Source of the DNA: an uncultured Bacteroidales bacterium
GTDB taxonomy: Bacteria > Bacteroidota > Bacteroidia > Bacteroidales > WCHB1-69
Length of the DNA: 8,148 bases
NCBI GenBank assembly: GCA_946407715.1
Contig: CAMJPH010000090.1
Location: 1-8,148 of the forward strand
Reading direction: 5' to 3'
The position numbers and the translations under genes were made by a program. This document shows positions 5,021 to 8,148 of this stretch, one piece after another. The notes under the pieces were generated by a model. That model was not told the DNA's origin. It worked only from the letters and a program-made list of their open reading frames with translations, and made no database searches. Positions within the stretch are counted from its first letter, which is position 1. Every line of letters begins with the position of its first letter.

Positions 5021-6949
5021 TCACTTTCCCTCGTGTTTGTCATACTCTTCAAAAACAGAATTCTTGCTGACAAATTCCGGCACGAATTCTTTCATTTTCA
5101 TAACCATTTCCGGGATTCTGACAAAAATAGAATGTTCTTCCATCTCCTCAACGGCCGCTAAAGCCTCCGTGTAGGAATACTCACGCACTTTAGCGACATA
5201 GATGCGGTTATGAGCCGTTGCGGTAGTGTTCTCCTTGTTGGAAAGCACCTCTTCATACAATTTCTCGCCGGGACGCAGACCAGTATAGACAATCTGGATA
5301 TCCTCGCCGAGTTTGAGACCGGCCAAGTCCACCATGCGTTTCGCAAGATCGTTGATTTTGACCGACTCACCCATGTCGAACACGAAAATCTGCGTTCCCG
5401 TGCTGAAGGTGGCGGCCTCCATCACCAAGCGGCAAGCTTCAGGGATAGTCATGAAGAATCGTGTGATATCAGGATGGGTTACCGTAATAGGACCACCCTT
5501 CTCAATCTGCTCACGGAAACGGGGAATCACAGAGCCATTGGAGCCCAACACGTTGCCGAAACGAGTGGTCACAAACGTGGTGCGTCCTTTCATTTCGCCA
5601 CGTTCAATGGCCAAACCCAACGACTGCACATAAATCTCGGCGATACGTTTGGAGCAGCCCATCACATTGGTGGGGTTCACCGCCTTGTCGGTGGAAATCA
5701 TCACCATCTTCTCGACATCGTATTCGATACACTTGTCGGCCACGGTGTGCGTGCCATGCACATTGACACGGATGGCCTCGCAAGGATTCTCCTCCATCAG
5801 GGGAACGTGCTTGTAGGCGGCGGCATGGAACACGATTTGGGGGCGATAGGTCCGGAAAGCGAAATCCACACGGGGTCCTTGGCGCACATCGCCGATGACA
5901 GGCACAAAGGTCAAGTTCGGGAATTTCTCTTCAAGTTCCAAACGGATATTGTGCATCGGGGTTTCGGCGTTGTCGAAAAGAATCAGCTTTTTCACACCGA
6001 ATCCGGCAAGCTGGCGGCATAGTTCTGAACCGATAGAGCCGGCGGCACCCGTGACCATCACCACTTTGCCCTTGAAATTCTCCCTGATGGCATCCATGGA
6101 AATCTTGATCTCATCGCGGCCCAGCAAGTCTTCAATCTTCACATTTCTGACATTATTATGCTGTACACGACCCGACATTTCGTCAATATTCGGGATAATC
6201 AGCGGTTTCACATTTTTCTCCAAACAGAGTTTGACCAATCCGTCGCGCTCATTCCGGGCATCAATCTCGGTGGTGAACAACACGGCATCCACATCGTAAT
6301 CGTTAATCATCTGTTCGAATCGTTCCGGATTTTGGTAAGTGAATACCGGCAGGTTGGCAAGAAGCAGATCGGAGGGTTGCGGATCCTCGGTCAGGAAACC
6401 GACCACCTTGTAATGAGTGGAGTTCTGCAACCGAACCACGGCAGCAATAGACTTGTCGCCGGTTCCAAACAGAACCACGCGCTTGCACACCCGCTTGGCC
6501 TGACGCTTGGACAGGAAGAAGTGGTAGATTGTTATCATCGCGAGACGGACAAACACCAGCAGGAAGAGCGTAAAGACAAAATCCGCGACCAGTGCGAACG
6601 ACACCCCCATATAAAATTGCCGATGTTTGATGAGCATCACCGCAAACATGACGACAAACTTGAAAGCGACCTCCTTCACAAAACAAAGGACATCATGCAA
6701 GGTTGTATGCCTGATTATCAGTTTGTAGCCCTTGAAAATCAACATGGCCGCTATCGTCGAGAGAAGCGAAGTGATCATCCAAAGCAGGGCAAAGCTCCCT
6801 GTTGAATAAATATTGCCTCTCAAATAGCCCAAACAGAGCAGGGCGAAAAGAGAGGCAATCACGGACAACAGACAATCCAACAGGAAAATCACCTTTGAAT
6901 CCAAAAATGTTGACAGTTTGTCAGCCAACTTGTCGAAAAAATTTGCCAT
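5021..6949 (-). CDS. Membrane UDP-sugar 4,6-dehydratase-like protein (FlaA1/CapD/WbpM family)
   Basis: This 642-aa protein is of WbpM/EpsC type. Four hydrophobic helices (about 18-43, 50-73, 90-107, 112-143) anchor it in the inner membrane. A first Rossmann-like domain follows (VVLFGTGDKS, 158-167; CoA-binding-like fold), then the catalytic SDR domain from about 294 with TGAAGSIGSE (300-309) for NAD(P), HAAAYKHVPLME (375-386) and STDKAVNPTNVMGCSKR (419-435). In the last motif the usual SDR Tyr is Met (M430-x3-K434), as in long WbpM-type enzymes. RFGNVLGSNGSV (463-474) and RPGEKLYEE (559-567) are further family blocks. Known members convert UDP-GlcNAc to UDP-4-keto-6-deoxy sugar, the first step to QuiNAc, FucNAc or bacillosamine in capsule, O-antigen or glycan synthesis. 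The ATG start is followed by the normal family N-terminus. No glycosyltransferases are in the window. It likely heads an operon with the VOC and HdrC-like genes. Confidence 0.92.
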   Translation of the reverse strand: MANFFDKLADKLSTFLDSKVIFLLDCLLSVIASLFALLCLGYLRGNIYSTGSFALLWMITSLLSTIAAMLIFKGYKLIIRHTTLHDVLCFVKEVAFKFVVMFAVMLIKHRQFYMGVSFALVADFVFTLFLLVFVRLAMITIYHFFLSKRQAKRVCKRVVLFGTGDKSIAAVVRLQNSTHYKVVGFLTEDPQPSDLLLANLPVFTYQNPERFEQMINDYDVDAVLFTTEIDARNERDGLVKLCLEKNVKPLIIPNIDEMSGRVQHNNVRNVKIEDLLGRDEIKISMDAIRENFKGKVVMVTGAAGSIGSELCRQLAGFGVKKLILFDNAETPMHNIRLELEEKFPNLTFVPVIGDVRQGPRVDFAFRTYRPQIVFHAAAYKHVPLMEENPCEAIRVNVHGTHTVADKCIEYDVEKMVMISTDKAVNPTNVMGCSKRIAEIYVQSLGLAIERGEMKGRTTFVTTRFGNVLGSNGSVIPRFREQIEKGGPITVTHPDITRFFMTIPEACRLVMEAATFSTGTQIFVFDMGESVKINDLAKRMVDLAGLKLGEDIQIVYTGLRPGEKLYEEVLSNKENTTATAHNRIYVAKVREYSYTEALAAVEEMEEHSIFVRIPEMVMKMKEFVPEFVSKNSVFEEYDKHEGK

Positions 6950-6963
6950 AATTATATAATTAT
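6948..6963. promoter_or_regulatory. AT-only perfect palindrome overlapping the dehydratase start codon
   Basis: ATAATTATATAATTAT is a perfect 16-bp palindrome whose end includes the first two bases of the dehydratase ATG. In the mRNA it would leave the start codon at the foot of a weak A-U hairpin; as DNA it could be an operator. It is AT-only in an AT-rich leader, so chance is a real possibility. Confidence 0.3.
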
Positions 6964-7041
6964 CCGTTTTACTTACTTTTCATTGTTTCAGTTCTTTATT
7001 GTCAACATCAATGCTCACATAGCTGTTTTAAGAATAAATTG

Positions 7042-7049
7042 CAAAAATA
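7042..7049 (-). promoter_or_regulatory. Bacteroidota -7 element before the dehydratase gene
   Basis: TATTTTTG on the minus strand matches the Bacteroidota sigma-ABfr -7 consensus TAnnTTTG. It lies 30 bp past the fabD terminator and would give a leader of about 85 nt for the dehydratase mRNA. No good -33 TTG/TTTG is seen at the expected distance upstream, so the call rests on the -7 match and on position. Confidence 0.45.
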
Positions 7050-7078
7050 AAAAAAATATAAACGGAACACCATTTTTG

Positions 7079-7117
7079 AAAAAAAAACGATTCCCGTTTT
7101 TTATTGTGGGGAATCGT
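7079..7117 (-). terminator. Intrinsic terminator of fabD
   Basis: On the minus strand ACGATTCCC (7117-7109) pairs perfectly with GGGAATCGT (7095-7087) across a 13-nt loop, and the stem runs straight into nine T residues. It starts 31 nt after the fabD stop, so fabD transcription ends here and the dehydratase needs its own promoter. Confidence 0.9.
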
Positions 7118-7147
7118 ATTCTTAGACGATACCGGATGGCGTCAGAA

Positions 7148-8026
7148 TCACTCCAAGCTTTTTTGGATTCTTCCGACCAATCCCGTAAGCACGGAGCCGG
7201 GGCCGCACTCCACAAAGTCAGTCATGCCGTCTGACAACATATTCAACACCGATTGCGTCCAGCAAACAGGTGCGGTCAGCTGTTTGAGGAGGTTTTCCTT
7301 AACCTCCGCAGGGTCGGTGTGGGGCAAAGCGTCCACATTCTGGTATATCGGGCAGACGGGTGTGCTGACGGGAGCCTGTTCGATGGCGAGAGCCAGTTCC
7401 ACGCGGGCGGTCTCCATAAGCGGGGAATGGAATGCGCCGCCCACCGCCAATGGAAGCGCACGTTTCGCGCCTGCAGCCTTCATCCGCGAACAAGCTTCCT
7501 TTACAGCCTCCACCTCGCCGGAAATCACCACTTGACCGGGACTGTTGTAGTTGGCCGGCACCACCACCCCACTCTCTCGACTCACCTCATCGCATATCTT
7601 CCTGATCGTTTCATCCGGCAGGTTAATGATGGCCGCCATCGTGGACGGGGTGGCCTCACACGCTTTCTGCATCGCCATGGCACGGGCATAGACCAGACGC
7701 AAGCCATCCTCGAAACGCAGCGCCCCTGCGGCGGTAAGCGCCGAAAACTCTCCAAGCGAATGCCCTGCCACCATATCGGGATGGAAATCGTCAAGGCACA
7801 ACGCCGTGACCACAGAATGGAGAAACACGGCAGGCTGCGTCACCTTTGTCTGTTTCAAATCATCGTCCGTGCCGCTGAACATGATGTCCGTGATACGGTA
7901 TCCAAGAATGTCATCCGCCCGTTCGAAAAGATCACGGGCCGCCGGGGAACTATCGTATAGGTCTTTGCCCATCCCCACAAACTGGGCACCCTGACCGGGG
8001 AAAAGATATGCTTTCTTCATTGTCAT
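7148..8026 (-). CDS. fabD: Malonyl-CoA:acyl-carrier-protein transacylase
   Basis: This 292-aa cytoplasmic enzyme transfers the malonyl group from CoA to ACP, feeding fatty-acid chain elongation. The N-terminal FPGQGAQ (9-15) carries the oxyanion-hole Gln, GHSLGE (88-93) the nucleophile Ser90, R115 in YARAMAMQ binds the malonyl carboxylate, and AFHSPLM (198-204) holds the catalytic His200. QLTAPVCW (249-256) and ECGPGSVLTGL (273-283) are the usual C-terminal blocks. Length and motif spacing match E. coli FabD (Ser92/His201). Two ATG codons are close together (8026 and 8020); the second gives MKKAYLFPGQGAQ, the more usual family start, so two extra residues are in doubt. No other fab gene is in the window, unlike the clustered fab operons of proteobacteria. 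The gene has its own promoter-like element and an intrinsic terminator, so it looks monocistronic. Confidence 0.97.
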   Translation of the reverse strand: MTMKKAYLFPGQGAQFVGMGKDLYDSSPAARDLFERADDILGYRITDIMFSGTDDDLKQTKVTQPAVFLHSVVTALCLDDFHPDMVAGHSLGEFSALTAAGALRFEDGLRLVYARAMAMQKACEATPSTMAAIINLPDETIRKICDEVSRESGVVVPANYNSPGQVVISGEVEAVKEACSRMKAAGAKRALPLAVGGAFHSPLMETARVELALAIEQAPVSTPVCPIYQNVDALPHTDPAEVKENLLKQLTAPVCWTQSVLNMLSDGMTDFVECGPGSVLTGLVGRIQKSLE

Positions 8027-8048
8027 CTGATAAATTCATACTATGCTG

Positions 8049-8056
8049 CAAAAATA
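8049..8056 (-). promoter_or_regulatory. Bacteroidota -7 element before fabD
   Basis: TATTTTTG on the minus strand fits TAnnTTTG and is identical to the element before the dehydratase. It would place transcription start about 15-20 nt before the fabD ATG, a short leader. The -33 region is not a clear match. Confidence 0.5.
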
Positions 8057-8100
8057 CATTTTTTGTCGTAAAGACAGTATGAAATACATCAATTAATCGA

Positions 8101-8143
8101 GTAGGAGGAAAACGAAGTAGTTTTCTTCCTACTTTCGTTTTCC
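8101..8143. other. Two overlapping, mutually exclusive hairpins at the window edge
   Basis: GTAGGAGGAAAAC (8101-8113) pairs with GTTTTCTTCCTAC (8120-8132) with one mismatch (a wobble if transcribed from the plus strand). GGAAAACGAAGTAG (8107-8120) alternatively pairs with CTAC-T-TTCGTTTTCC (8129-8143), 14 bp with one bulged T. The second pairing uses bases of both arms of the first, so only one can form at a time. On the plus strand the first hairpin is followed by TTTCGTTTT, like a weak terminator; on the minus strand no T-tract follows either. The upstream gene is outside the window. Confidence 0.5.
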
Positions 8144-8148
8144 GACCT

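Noticed and set aside
5210..6022. Plus-strand open frame of 270 codons opposite the dehydratase
   Set aside because: The minus strand encodes conserved SDR motifs throughout this stretch; the plus translation shows none.

Overview
The window looks like a piece of a Bacteroidales (Bacteroidota) chromosome. The reasons are two upstream TATTTTTG elements that fit the Bacteroidota -7 consensus TAnnTTTG, no clear Shine-Dalgarno sequences at the starts, AT-rich leaders, and the protein families present (a 292-aa FabD, a long membrane FlaA1/CapD-type sugar-nucleotide dehydratase, a DinF-type MATE pump and a YwqK-like repeat protein). No species can be named from the sequence. All six convincing genes lie on the minus strand, so transcription runs from high to low coordinates.

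In order of transcription: fabD (malonyl-CoA:ACP transacylase, 8026-7148) ends in a clean intrinsic terminator (7117-7079). Next is a likely three-gene unit: a UDP-sugar 4,6-dehydratase-like membrane protein (6949-5021), a two-domain VOC/glyoxalase protein (4982-3909, 38 nt gap) and a HdrC-like 2x[4Fe-4S] protein (3907-3308, 1 nt gap). Then come two separately spaced genes: a secreted repeat protein of the YwqK/MORN-like type (3058-2033) and a MATE transporter (1860 or 1839 to 535). The last 500 nt hold no recognisable protein gene. They are G-rich on the minus strand, contain several long inverted repeats and end in a strong minus-strand terminator at 46-9. They could be a structured RNA or a long 3' untranslated region.

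The most unusual aspect is a set of short tandem repeats placed at nearly every gene boundary between 514 and 3254: heptamers at 514-551, 1833-1860, 1997-2031 and 3192-3254, and hexamers at 1889-1972 and 3106-3178. The units differ in sequence, but each tract keeps a period of six or seven with scattered unit-to-unit substitutions. Two tracts run into the ends of the MATE gene and supply its annotated first and last codons. The two hexamer tracts are reverse complements of each other and flank the repeat-protein gene. None occurs near fabD or the dehydratase.

Functionally the window mixes core lipid synthesis (fabD), surface-polysaccharide precursor synthesis (the dehydratase), an uncharacterised VOC/Fe-S pair that may be redox-linked, an envelope repeat protein and a drug/metabolite exporter. 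Only the dehydratase-VOC-HdrC stretch looks like one transcription unit. I see no CRISPR array, tRNA, rRNA or insertion sequence.
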